Shown here piece by piece: positions 36,403-43,927 of a stretch of 64,000 nucleotides of DNA; the stretch's first letter is position 1, and the number at the start of each line of letters is the position of its first letter. Below the pieces are notes generated by a model. It made no database searches. It was given only the letters and a program-made list of their open reading frames with translations, and was not told the origin of the DNA. The stretch is from NCBI GenBank assembly GCA_037446395.1, contig JBBIIP010000005.1:1-64000 (forward strand), in the 5' to 3' direction. The DNA comes from JAAYJT01 sp037446395. GTDB lineage: Bacteria > Bacteroidota > Bacteroidia > Bacteroidales > JAAYJT01. The translations under genes and the position numbers were made by a program.

Positions 36403-37101
36403 ATGACAGGTTATGACCATAAAAAAGCAATCAGAAATTGGGCTGAAAACGACCGGCCACGCGAGAAATTAGTGTTGAAAGGAAAAAATTCGCTCAGCGA
36501 TGCCGAATTGGTGGCCATACTTATTTCGTCGGGCAATTCAGAAGAATCGGCAGTTGCCCTGGCACAACGCATTCTAAAATCGGTTGGCGACAATCTTATT
36601 GAACTGTCAAAGATGAGCCTGAGCGACTTAAAAAAATTCAAGGGGATTGGGGAGGCAAAAGCCATTACAATCATGGCGGCACTCGAAATAGGCAGGCGGC
36701 GGCGCGAAGCCGAAGTGTTGCAGAAAAAACATTTATTAGCTAGCAGAGATGCCTACGAAATATTTCAAAGCGCCATGGCCGACAGCCCTTACGAGGAATT
36801 CTGGGTTTTACTGCTGAATCGGGCAAACAGGCTTATCCGTAAAATAAATATCAGCGAAGGCGGAATATCAGGAACCGTTGCCGATCCGAAAAGGATATTC
36901 AAAACAGCCATTGACCACAATGCTTGTTCAATTATACTGGGGCATAACCACCCTTCAGGCTCCCTAAAACCAAGTGAGCAGGATATAAAACTGACTCAGA
37001 AGCTAAAAAAGGCCGGAGAGTTGCTTGAGATATCCGTGCTCGACCACATCATCGTTGGTGAAAATAATTATTATAGCTTTGCAGACGAAGGGATGATGTA
37101 G
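36403..37101 (+). CDS. radC: RadC family protein (JAMM/MPN+ domain)
   Basis: 232 residues: an N-terminal helix-hairpin-helix-like part (DRPREKLVLKGKNSLSDAEL; LKKFKGIGEAKAITIMAALE) and a JAMM metalloprotease-like domain with the complete metal motif HNHPSGSLKPSEQD (HxHx7SxxD). It was historically called a DNA repair protein, but no repair role has been firmly shown. The ATG at 36403 is chosen because a longer reading from TTG at 36334 would start inside the promoter box. Confidence 0.9.
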   Translation: MTGYDHKKAIRNWAENDRPREKLVLKGKNSLSDAELVAILISSGNSEESAVALAQRILKSVGDNLIELSKMSLSDLKKFKGIGEAKAITIMAALEIGRRRREAEVLQKKHLLASRDAYEIFQSAMADSPYEEFWVLLLNRANRLIRKINISEGGISGTVADPKRIFKTAIDHNACSIILGHNHPSGSLKPSEQDIKLTQKLKKAGELLEISVLDHIIVGENNYYSFADEGMM

Positions 37102-37131
37102 CCCGTTGAAAAGGATTTCAAACCACGCTTG

Positions 37132-38298
37132 ATGATAAAAATTGTTACGATTGTTGGTGCCCGCCCGCAATTTATAAAGGCATCTGCTTTGAGCCGCTCC
37201 ATCAGAAAAGATTTTTCTTCAGAACTTCAGGAAATTCTTGTGCATACCGGACAGCACTACGATGCAAATATGTCCGAAGTATTTTTCAGTGAATTAGAAC
37301 TTCCCGAACCCGACTATCGCCTCATCATTGGACAAGAAACTCATGCCAGGCAAACAGCCCAGATGATGACAGGCATCGAAAGCATTCTTGAAAAAGAAGC
37401 GCCGGATTATGTAGTGGTTTATGGAGATACAAATTCAACACTCGCCGGTGCCCTGGCAGCTGCAAAGATGAATATCCCTGTTGTGCATGTTGAAGCCGGA
37501 TTGCGCTCATTCAATAAAACCATGCCCGAAGAAATAAACCGTATTGTATGCGATCACTGCAGCACCCTGCTTTTCTGCCCAACCACCACAGGGTATATCA
37601 ACCTTATGAATGAAGGGATCAAAGGGAAAAATGATTATCTTTTTTCGTCCGATAATCCGGGAGTATTTCATTGCGGAGACATTATGTTTGACAACACGCT
37701 TTACTTTATGCACAGGGCTGAAGAGAAATCGGAATTTCTGGCGATACACGGACTCGATCCCGGAAAATTCATCCTAGCCACCATTCACCGCGCCAACAAC
37801 ACCGATCAGGTTTCGCGACTCACGTCAATTGTTCGGGCGTTGCTCGAAATAATTGATTTGAGTGGATTGAAAGTCATTTTTCCTCTCCACCCGAGAACTT
37901 TAAAGATGTTAAAACAACAACCCGATCAGAAATTACTTGATATTATTGATGCAACAGAAAAACTAATCATGATTCCACCGGTTTCGTTTCTTGAAATGGC
38001 AGCCCTGGAAAAAAACTGCAGGATGGTTATTACTGACTCGGGGGGAGTTCAGAAAGAAGCCTACTTCTATAGTAAACCAACGATTATAACACGAGACGAA
38101 ACTGAATGGATTGAAATTGTGAAAAACGGCTGCGCAATCCTGGCCGGTGCTTCACAGCAGTTCATTGTTGACGGGTTTAAACATTTTATACATCATCCCC
38201 CTCTTCTATATCCCCCGCTTTTTGGCGATGGGAAGGCTGCTCAATTCATTTGTACTGAATTGATCAAACACTATTCATCATTCCATCAACCTGGTTAA
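37132..38298 (+). CDS. wecB: UDP-N-acetylglucosamine 2-epimerase, non-hydrolysing
   Basis: Interconverts UDP-GlcNAc and UDP-ManNAc for surface polysaccharide. 388 residues with the GT-B-type family motifs IVGARPQFIKASALSR, VHTGQHYDANMS, VYGDTNSTLAGALAA, VEAGLRSFNKTMPEEINR and TDSGGVQKEAYF. The ATG at 37132 follows a TTG at 37129 by one codon and is the better start. It begins 30 bases after radC and is transcribed in the same direction. No other polysaccharide genes are adjacent. Confidence 0.93.
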   Translation: MIKIVTIVGARPQFIKASALSRSIRKDFSSELQEILVHTGQHYDANMSEVFFSELELPEPDYRLIIGQETHARQTAQMMTGIESILEKEAPDYVVVYGDTNSTLAGALAAAKMNIPVVHVEAGLRSFNKTMPEEINRIVCDHCSTLLFCPTTTGYINLMNEGIKGKNDYLFSSDNPGVFHCGDIMFDNTLYFMHRAEEKSEFLAIHGLDPGKFILATIHRANNTDQVSRLTSIVRALLEIIDLSGLKVIFPLHPRTLKMLKQQPDQKLLDIIDATEKLIMIPPVSFLEMAALEKNCRMVITDSGGVQKEAYFYSKPTIITRDETEWIEIVKNGCAILAGASQQFIVDGFKHFIHHPPLLYPPLFGDGKAAQFICTELIKHYSSFHQPG

Positions 38299-38352
38299 GC
38301 GAATTTTAAATAATTTATCGCGCTCATAATAGGCTGAAATAAATAATTTTTC

Positions 38353-38360
38353 TACTTTTG
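38353..38360 (+). promoter_or_regulatory. -7 promoter box for the rpsF-rpsR-rplI operon
   Basis: TACTTTTG matches TAnnTTTG and is followed by GCA, a common start context in this phylum. It gives a leader of about 70 bases before rpsF. No -33 TTG at the usual distance. Confidence 0.55.
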
Positions 38361-38365
38361 CACTC

Positions 38366-38398
38366 CGTTTCAAAAATGCTTCTTTTGCAGGTGAAACG
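38366..38398 (+). promoter_or_regulatory. Leader hairpin upstream of rpsF
   Basis: CGTTTCA (38366-38372) pairs with TGAAACG (38392-38398) over a 19-base loop, at the very start of the predicted rpsF transcript. The bS6:bS18 complex binds a leader motif with an unpaired CCG in other phyla, and a CCG (38365-38367) lies at the base of this stem. The link to that motif is only a suggestion. Confidence 0.3.
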
Positions 38399-38437
38399 AA
38401 ATTAACCTATTAATTATTAATTCAAAATCTTAATTGG

Positions 38438-38800
38438 ATGTTACAACAGTATGAAACCGTTTTCATTTTAACTCCCGTTTTGTCTGATGATCAGATGAAG
38501 GAAGCGGTAAGCAAATTCCAGAAGTTTTTGACAGATAAGGGTGCAGAAATTATTTTCGAGCACAATTGGGGCTTACGCAAGTTGGCTTACCCTATCCAGA
38601 AAAAATCGACCGGGTTTTATTACCTCATTGAGTTCAAAGCCGGAGGCAACTTTGTTGCCGACCTCGAAATAGCCTACAAACGCGATGAACGCATTTTGCG
38701 TTTTATGACTGTAGGGCTGGATAAGCATGCAATCGCATATAACGAAAAAAAGCGGAATGCTGCAAAGGCTCCCGCGCAGGTGCCAACCGAAGTCGAATAA
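38438..38800 (+). CDS. rpsF: 30S ribosomal protein bS6
   Basis: 120 residues beginning MLQQYETVFILTPVLSDDQM, with the family core WGLRKLAYPIQKKSTGFYYL and DERILRFMTVGLDKHA. In the 30S platform bS6 pairs with bS18, and in Bacteroidia both help form the pocket that hides the anti-Shine-Dalgarno tail. It has no Shine-Dalgarno of its own (TTAATTGG precedes the ATG). First gene of rpsF-rpsR-rplI. Confidence 0.96.
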   Translation: MLQQYETVFILTPVLSDDQMKEAVSKFQKFLTDKGAEIIFEHNWGLRKLAYPIQKKSTGFYYLIEFKAGGNFVADLEIAYKRDERILRFMTVGLDKHAIAYNEKKRNAAKAPAQVPTEVE

Positions 38801-38830
38801 TTATTTGTTTCACCACTAAATCTGTAAAAA

Positions 38831-39103
38831 ATGACCCCGCAGGCAAATACTGACATTAAATATCTTACACCAATTGCTGTTGATGTAAAGAAAAAAAAAT
38901 ACTGCCGCTTTAAAAAAAGCAGAATAAAATATATTGATTATAAAGACGCTGATTTCTTATTGAAATTTGTCAACGAGCAAGGAAAAATCCTTCCCCGCCG
39001 CCTCACCGGTACTTCAACCAAGTATCAAAAAAAGCTCTCCAAAGCAATTAAACGCGCCAGGCATCTTGCCATTTTACCCTACGTAGCTGACTTACTTAAA
39101 TAA
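38831..39103 (+). CDS. rpsR: 30S ribosomal protein bS18
   Basis: 90 residues, basic, with KKKYCRFKKSRIKYIDYKDA and the family core GKILPRRLTGTSTKYQKKLS followed by RARHLAILPYV. It sits on the 30S platform next to bS6. It lies 30 bases after rpsF with no Shine-Dalgarno. Its stop is only 2 bases before the unusual Shine-Dalgarno of rplI. Confidence 0.96.
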   Translation: MTPQANTDIKYLTPIAVDVKKKKYCRFKKSRIKYIDYKDADFLLKFVNEQGKILPRRLTGTSTKYQKKLSKAIKRARHLAILPYVADLLK

Positions 39104-39105
39104 TT

Positions 39106-39116
39106 AGGAGGTGATC
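39106..39116 (+). promoter_or_regulatory. Exceptionally strong Shine-Dalgarno of rplI
   Basis: AGGAGGTGATC is an 11-base perfect complement of the conserved 16S rRNA 3' tail, with a 5-base spacer from AGGAGG to the ATG at 39117. No other start codon I examined in the window has more than a trace of such pairing, as expected for a Bacteroidota genome. Confidence 0.9.
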
Positions 39117-39566
39117 ATGGAAGTTATTTTAAAAAAAGACATATACAACCTTGGCTATATCAACGACATCGTTTCAGTGAAAGACGGATATGCCCAAAAT
39201 TATCTGATTCCACAAGGAATGGCAATTGTTGCTGATGAAACCAACCGCAAAGTGCATGCTGAAGTGATGAAGCAAAAAGCTTTCAAACAGGAAAAAGCAC
39301 GCTTCGAAGCACTCAGCCTGGCAGAAAAACTTGGAAATACCAATTTGAAAATTGGAGCTAAAGCAGCAGAAACCGGAAAAATCTACGGTTCAGTTAATGC
39401 AATTCAAATTGCTGAAGCCTTGAAAGAACAGTATAAAATAGAAATTGACCGCAAGAAGATTTTTCTCGACGGAGAATCAATCAAAGAAATTGGTTCCTAC
39501 GAAGCCACAATTAACCTCCATAAAGATGCCAAGGTAATCATCAAATTCGAGGTTTTTGCCGAATAG
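39117..39566 (+). CDS. rplI: 50S ribosomal protein bL9
   Basis: 149 residues with the family start MEVILKKDIYNLGYINDIVSVKDGYAQNYL (begins at residue 1), the long connecting helix, and a C-terminal RNA-binding domain (GSVNAIQIAEALKEQYKIEI). The ATG at 39117 is preferred over an in-frame GTG at 39111, which lies inside the Shine-Dalgarno. Third gene of the operon; a perfect hairpin follows the stop by 31 bases. Confidence 0.96.
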   Translation: MEVILKKDIYNLGYINDIVSVKDGYAQNYLIPQGMAIVADETNRKVHAEVMKQKAFKQEKARFEALSLAEKLGNTNLKIGAKAAETGKIYGSVNAIQIAEALKEQYKIEIDRKKIFLDGESIKEIGSYEATINLHKDAKVIIKFEVFAE

Positions 39567-39597
39567 CATCTTTATCGTTTGAATTTCCTTATTTTTG

Positions 39598-39641
39598 AAG
39601 CTGCCTGAATAACTCGCATTTAAAGGTCATTCAGGCAGCTT
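39598..39641 (+). terminator. Perfect 13-bp hairpin between rplI and the methyltransferase gene
   Basis: AAGCTGCCTGAAT (39598-39610) pairs without mismatch with ATTCAGGCAGCTT (39629-39641) over an 18-base loop. It may terminate the ribosomal operon, though only TTTCTT follows. It ends 4 bases before the next ATG, and a TATTTTTG promoter-like box (39590-39597) touches its left arm. Confidence 0.6.
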
Positions 39642-39645
39642 TCTT

Positions 39646-40422
39646 ATGTTAACCCGAAACCAGATTAAATTCATTACCTCGCTCCGGCAGAAGAAATTCC
39701 GCCAGCAACACCAGTTATTTATAGCCGAAGGTGAGCGGTTGGTGGGCGAATTAATCAAGAGCAGCCTGAAATTAAGCGCCCTCTACGCTATGCCAGAATG
39801 GATCGAAAAGAATTTTCAGGTTTTTTCTCAAATACAAGCCCCTCTTGTTCAGGTATCTGCCGATGAAATGTCGCGGATAAGCGCCTTTAAGACACCCAAC
39901 CTGGTTTTTGGGGTTTTCGAAATCCCAACCTACCATTTCGACAGCAAAATATTTGGAACAGAACCTTTGCTGATGCTTGACAACATTCAAGACCCCGGAA
40001 ACCTTGGCACCATTATGCGAACATCCGATTGGTTTGGAATTAAACACATTGTTTGTTCAATAAACTGTGCTGACTTATATAATCCTAAAACCGTACAGTC
40101 AACGATGGGGTCCATTGCCAGGGTGAAGGTTTATTATCTTAACCTCGAAGATGTGTTGAGGGAAGTTAAACCTGAAACGCCAGTTTATGGTGCTTTGCTC
40201 AGCGGAAATTCAATTGACCATACACCTATTATGCCAAACCCTGTCATAATTATCGGAAATGAAGGGCAGGGCATCTCAGAAAGCTTACACAAATTTATAA
40301 ATCATGCCGTGTTCATTCCTCCTTTTAGCATGGAAATGCCCGGAATTTTGCGGCCAGAATCGCTAAATGCTTCAATAGCAACCGCTATTTTTTGTTGGGA
40401 GTTCAGGCGAAACAGAATATAA
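39646..40422 (+). CDS. TrmH/SpoU-family RNA 2'-O-methyltransferase
   Basis: 258 residues of the SPOUT superfamily: an N-terminal substrate-binding domain (KFRQQHQLFIAEGERLVGEL) and the knotted catalytic domain with the three motifs LLMLDNIQDPGNLGTIMRTS, IIIGNEGQGIS and ILRPESLNASIATAIFCWEF. It probably methylates ribose in rRNA or tRNA with SAM; the position cannot be assigned from sequence. It follows the ribosomal protein operon, and its start codon abuts the hairpin at 39598-39641. Confidence 0.9.
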   Translation: MLTRNQIKFITSLRQKKFRQQHQLFIAEGERLVGELIKSSLKLSALYAMPEWIEKNFQVFSQIQAPLVQVSADEMSRISAFKTPNLVFGVFEIPTYHFDSKIFGTEPLLMLDNIQDPGNLGTIMRTSDWFGIKHIVCSINCADLYNPKTVQSTMGSIARVKVYYLNLEDVLREVKPETPVYGALLSGNSIDHTPIMPNPVIIIGNEGQGISESLHKFINHAVFIPPFSMEMPGILRPESLNASIATAIFCWEFRRNRI

Positions 40423-40582
40423 ACAGGAATAAAAGAGCCAATTGATCATTTTTTCGGATTTTTTTGTTTTCAATAAATTCTGTATATTGCTGATTATCTT
40501 TATTTTAACATAAATAAATTATTTAAGAAAAGATATTTTCAAATAATTATGCCACAAATTAGGTATTTTCGAAAAGTTTTAT

Positions 40583-40590
40583 TATTTTTG
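40583..40590 (+). promoter_or_regulatory. -7 promoter box for the alpha-CTD/sigma4-like gene
   Basis: TATTTTTG matches TAnnTTTG, 34 bases before the GTG start at 40625. The -33 region is AT-rich without a clear TTG. Confidence 0.4.
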
Positions 40591-40624
40591 TGAGCTAAGA
40601 TTAACCAACTTAAAACCATCACCC

Positions 40625-42100
40625 GTGAAAGAAAATAATCTTATTAATTATCACATCCTTGAACTGAAAGTGATTGAAAATTTTTCAGAGAGGACAAAGA
40701 ACATTTGTTTACACAATTCGCTCGAAACCATTTACAAGATTATTCAATACTATTTTGAGCATGGCGATTTTCTTGAATTGAGGAATTGCGGCACGAAATC
40801 GAATCTTGAATTGTTGAGCATGGCTGAAAAGTATATCAATGCCTATGATGTTACACCTGAGATGCTTACGCATGAAGGTCACCACCGGAGCTTTGAAGAA
40901 TACAAAACTTTTTGCTTTGAGCAGTTTGGCCTTGCCTCGGAGGATGCAGAAAAATTTAGGCATGCCTTTGTCGAAGAAAGATTTCCTTTCTTCCAATTTA
41001 TTCTTATGATTTTGAGCCGATTGCTCAGCAAGAGAGAATACTATCTTTTCGAACATAATTTTGGCTATTTTGCAAACAAGAAAAAGCTAACTCTCCAGGC
41101 ATCGGGCGATCTTTTCAAGGTTACCCGCGAACGCATCCGACAGATTTCTCAGAATTTTCCCTTTAAAGTCCGCGAGATTTTGTCAGCGTTTTCGCTCGAG
41201 CTTTATTACATCACAAACCACCTTCAGTATAATTTAAGATACCACAAAGACCTGCTAATCATTGATCAGAAAACTGCAGATCTAATTAATAAGGTTGAAG
41301 AGCTTAATAACACACCCCGATTCTATGCATTGGGTTTTTCGATTCTTTATCAGAAGGATTATTATTATTTCCAGGAAGAAACTCATCCCTATCGTAATTA
41401 CTACCTTGTTAAAAGAGAGTTGGCTACCCTCTTCGATTTTGGTGAATTTTTTCATCACCTCTCCTCGGAATACGTAAAACGCAGAAAAGAAGCAAAATTC
41501 GTTGACTTCGAAAAATTTCTGGAACCTTATTACAGACGCAAAGGAGCCCGGAAAAATAAACATGTTGAAGATTGCTGTAAATATATCGCTTCTTCTGAGT
41601 TTGACCTTGAGGTGGATCATACAGGTCAATTGATACTGCCGCGAAATACACTCATCAGGCTTTTCGAAAAAATTGTTGATATTATCAGGGAAGCCGGACG
41701 CCCCTTGCACCTTAAAGAAATATTTGTCAGGTTAAAAGCCCGTAGCTCAAAGGTACCGCCCTCAATAGAATCACTGAGATCATCCGTATTGATTTCTGAT
41801 GAAATTGTGGCCATTGGAAAAACAAGCACCTACGGCCTCAAGGAATGGACTCATCTGAATACAGGTACAATTAAGAAGCTTGCAAAGGAGTATCTTGAAA
41901 AGTCAGAAAAACCGGTTCATGTTTCAGAACTCTCAAAATACGTCAATCAGTTTCGAAAAACACTCGACAAGAACGTTTATGCAAACCTGAAACTCGATTC
42001 AACCGGTACTTATATATTTTTCAAGGGAGGATTTATCGGACTGGCGAGCAAGAATTACAACTCGGCCCATTCGGCACCCGGACAATACGAATTATTGTAA
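40625..42100 (+). CDS. Protein with RNA polymerase alpha-CTD-like, sigma region 4-like and winged-helix domains
   Basis: 491 residues, starting at a GTG (no early ATG exists). Residues 21-72 (SERTKNICLHNSLETIYKII ... GDFLELRNCGTKSNLELL) match the alpha subunit C-terminal domain pattern. Residues 131-180 (LSKREYYLFEHNFG ... LTLQASGDLFKVTRERIRQI) match sigma70 region 4.2, including the T-R-E-R-I-R-Q-I signature of primary sigma factors. A middle part of about 150 residues is unrecognised. The C-terminus has two winged-helix-like units (about 345-405, HARE-HTH-like, and 410-475). There is no sigma region 2, so it cannot open a -10 element alone. Probably an RNA polymerase- or DNA-associated regulator. 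Confidence 0.75.
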   Translation: MKENNLINYHILELKVIENFSERTKNICLHNSLETIYKIIQYYFEHGDFLELRNCGTKSNLELLSMAEKYINAYDVTPEMLTHEGHHRSFEEYKTFCFEQFGLASEDAEKFRHAFVEERFPFFQFILMILSRLLSKREYYLFEHNFGYFANKKKLTLQASGDLFKVTRERIRQISQNFPFKVREILSAFSLELYYITNHLQYNLRYHKDLLIIDQKTADLINKVEELNNTPRFYALGFSILYQKDYYYFQEETHPYRNYYLVKRELATLFDFGEFFHHLSSEYVKRRKEAKFVDFEKFLEPYYRRKGARKNKHVEDCCKYIASSEFDLEVDHTGQLILPRNTLIRLFEKIVDIIREAGRPLHLKEIFVRLKARSSKVPPSIESLRSSVLISDEIVAIGKTSTYGLKEWTHLNTGTIKKLAKEYLEKSEKPVHVSELSKYVNQFRKTLDKNVYANLKLDSTGTYIFFKGGFIGLASKNYNSAHSAPGQYELL

Positions 42101-42138
42101 GCAAGTCATTGTTTTGCAGGCTATCTGAAAGGTACCAT

Positions 42139-42330
42139 ATGGCGTTTATAAAAATATTGGTTATCGCTGTGGTTTTAATTGCATTGGCTTGGGCGGCTAT
42201 TGGAATTAAAATGTTTGTAAAAAAAGACGGAAAGTTTACGAAAACCTGTAGCAGTGTGGATTCGAAAACAGGCAAACCTGTTCCTTGCTCATGTCATAGC
42301 AACAAGGCGGCTGATTGCGACAATCAATAG
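42139..42330 (+). CDS. Small single-span membrane protein with four cysteines, NqrM-like candidate
   Basis: 63 residues from the ATG at 42139. A membrane helix at about 3-22 (FIKILVIAVVLIALAWAAIG) is followed by a short soluble tail with the pattern C-x12-C-x-C-x7-C. NqrM (DUF539), needed to mature Na+-NQR, has the same plan: one N-terminal helix, then a first Cys, about 11 residues, C-x-C and a last Cys. The nqr operon starts 1.6 kb downstream. The gene itself could equally be a Bacteroidota small membrane protein of other function. Confidence 0.6.
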   Translation: MAFIKILVIAVVLIALAWAAIGIKMFVKKDGKFTKTCSSVDSKTGKPVPCSCHSNKAADCDNQ

Positions 42331-42390
42331 AAAACGATTTTGTGCCGGGTTATTTATTCAATTTTATTCGATTCGACGATTGATTCTGTT

Positions 42391-43701
42391 TCAGAGGAAA
42401 TCCTTTGAATTCATTGTCAATATAGAAATCAGGTTCTCGTTACGTGCCCCTGGAGCCCGATAGTAGATCAGGATTGTGTATTCGTTTCCCGTGTCGGAAA
42501 AGTCTCCTTCAAAAAAGCCACTATTTCCTTTCTTCTGACCATGGTTGAGCAAGGTGTAATGATAATTATAATAACCCTGTTTGAGTAGAATAGATTTTTC
42601 GTAAACCGATCTGCGGCCGTTGAACCGCAATTTGTTTTCGTCCGTAAATTGCCACTGGCTCAACGCGCCCAGCACATAAACATCTGCATCGGGTATTGCA
42701 TTTTCGACTTCCAATGAAAAATGCACCCTCACATACTCTGCTTCGATATCAGGATTTGTGTTTTCGTTCGTTTTGATAAAATACCTCCCATTGATATCTT
42801 TCTCATGAACATACGATCTGGTGTTTCGCCGCTTATCTGGCCAGAGGTAAATATCGTAGCCTTGTTCGTCCCGGTTAATCTCTCTCACATTGCCAACAAG
42901 GTATTTAACGGATCGGATATCAAGTGTCCTGTACTCGTTCATCGCATAAAAAACACTTGAACCATCAACATACTGATAATCAATTTGATTGCCTCGTATC
43001 ATCAGCGGCTTTAGCTCAATCATATTATCCCACCGATTGTTTTGCAAAACGATTGCTTTGAGGTTGCGCTGAGGGTCAATGATGGTGAAATTTCCGGCTT
43101 CCACAGTAAAACCTATTTCATGTTTTTTTAGCCTGTCTGCACCTGTCAAAGGCATTCGAACTTGGCCTTTAACGCTCGCTTTTTGGTCGAGAACCATGAA
43201 TCGGCGAGTCAATGAAGGCCTGTCTGGGCTATTTTCCGGATAAACAACCAACAAGTAATTTCCCGGCAAAGTGATTCGCATATTCTCGTTCGGAAACACC
43301 AGCTTGTAATGAACATATATCTGGAGGGTGTTAAACGAGAAACGATAGTCGTTGATATAATTTTCTGCAAAACCAGAGATATATTCAGAAGGCCATAGAT
43401 CTGATGATTTCCAGCCAAAATCACAAAGAACTACGGTGTACTTGTAGTTCTTAACAACCCCATCCAGGTCGTCAAAACTGAGTTGAAGCTGCTCGTTGCT
43501 GTTGAGGGCAATGACCGGGGCAGAGCTTTCCTGACCAAATCTAATAAAGTTTACTGTGCGAATATTCTTTTCATACACCTGATCCTGAAAAATGGCTGCT
43601 TGTACATTTTGGTTATTCAGAAACTCATTGGGTTGAACTTCTTTGCCGGTTGTAGCAAAAAGAAACAAGAAACAAGGTAACATATTTCGGAAGGTGCGCA
43701 T
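42391..43701 (-). CDS. Type IX secretion system plug protein (DUF5103)
   Basis: 436 residues with a signal peptide (MLPCFLFLFATTGKE near 7-21). The N-terminal segment (NIRTVNFIRFGQESSAPVI; LQLSFDDLDGVVKNYKYTVV) and DFGWKSSDLWPSEYISGF are hallmarks of the family once called DUF5103 and since recognised as the 'plug' that closes the SprA translocon channel from the periplasmic side. The C-terminal region (FEGDFSDTGNEYTILIYYRA) also fits. Together with porT it shows T9SS parts in this genome. Divergent from nqrA. Confidence 0.85.
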   Translation of the reverse strand: MRTFRNMLPCFLFLFATTGKEVQPNEFLNNQNVQAAIFQDQVYEKNIRTVNFIRFGQESSAPVIALNSNEQLQLSFDDLDGVVKNYKYTVVLCDFGWKSSDLWPSEYISGFAENYINDYRFSFNTLQIYVHYKLVFPNENMRITLPGNYLLVVYPENSPDRPSLTRRFMVLDQKASVKGQVRMPLTGADRLKKHEIGFTVEAGNFTIIDPQRNLKAIVLQNNRWDNMIELKPLMIRGNQIDYQYVDGSSVFYAMNEYRTLDIRSVKYLVGNVREINRDEQGYDIYLWPDKRRNTRSYVHEKDINGRYFIKTNENTNPDIEAEYVRVHFSLEVENAIPDADVYVLGALSQWQFTDENKLRFNGRRSVYEKSILLKQGYYNYHYTLLNHGQKKGNSGFFEGDFSDTGNEYTILIYYRAPGARNENLISILTMNSKDFL

Positions 43702-43735
43702 ATGGGAGTAATTTTAACATCTCTACAATATTCAG

Positions 43736-43743
43736 CAAAAATA
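43736..43743 (-). promoter_or_regulatory. -7 promoter box for the T9SS plug gene
   Basis: The minus strand reads TATTTTTG (TAnnTTTG), 35 bases upstream of the start. A TTTG lies 16 bases further upstream, slightly closer than usual. Confidence 0.4.
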
Positions 43744-43883
43744 ACAACGATAATGATGCCAAAATAAGACTCCTTTGCCGAATGAATAAACGTTGTTAAA
43801 GTTCTAGCGTAGTTAATGGAATCTCAAATAAATAAACAACAACTAATTTGAGTGCCAAACACCTTCCAATTTAGTTTTATGCA

Positions 43884-43891
43884 TATTTTTG
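43884..43891 (+). promoter_or_regulatory. -7 promoter box for the nqr operon
   Basis: TATTTTTG followed by CGCA matches TAnnTTTG, 36 bases before the nqrA ATG. It overlaps an in-frame TTG at 43889, which excludes that codon as a start. Confidence 0.5.
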
Positions 43892-43927
43892 CGCACAAGA
43901 TCGAATTTATTTATCTACAACCCACTT

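Noticed and set aside
40625..42100. A true sigma factor
   Set aside because: Only region 4.2 is recognisable. Region 2, needed to bind the promoter's melted strand, is absent.
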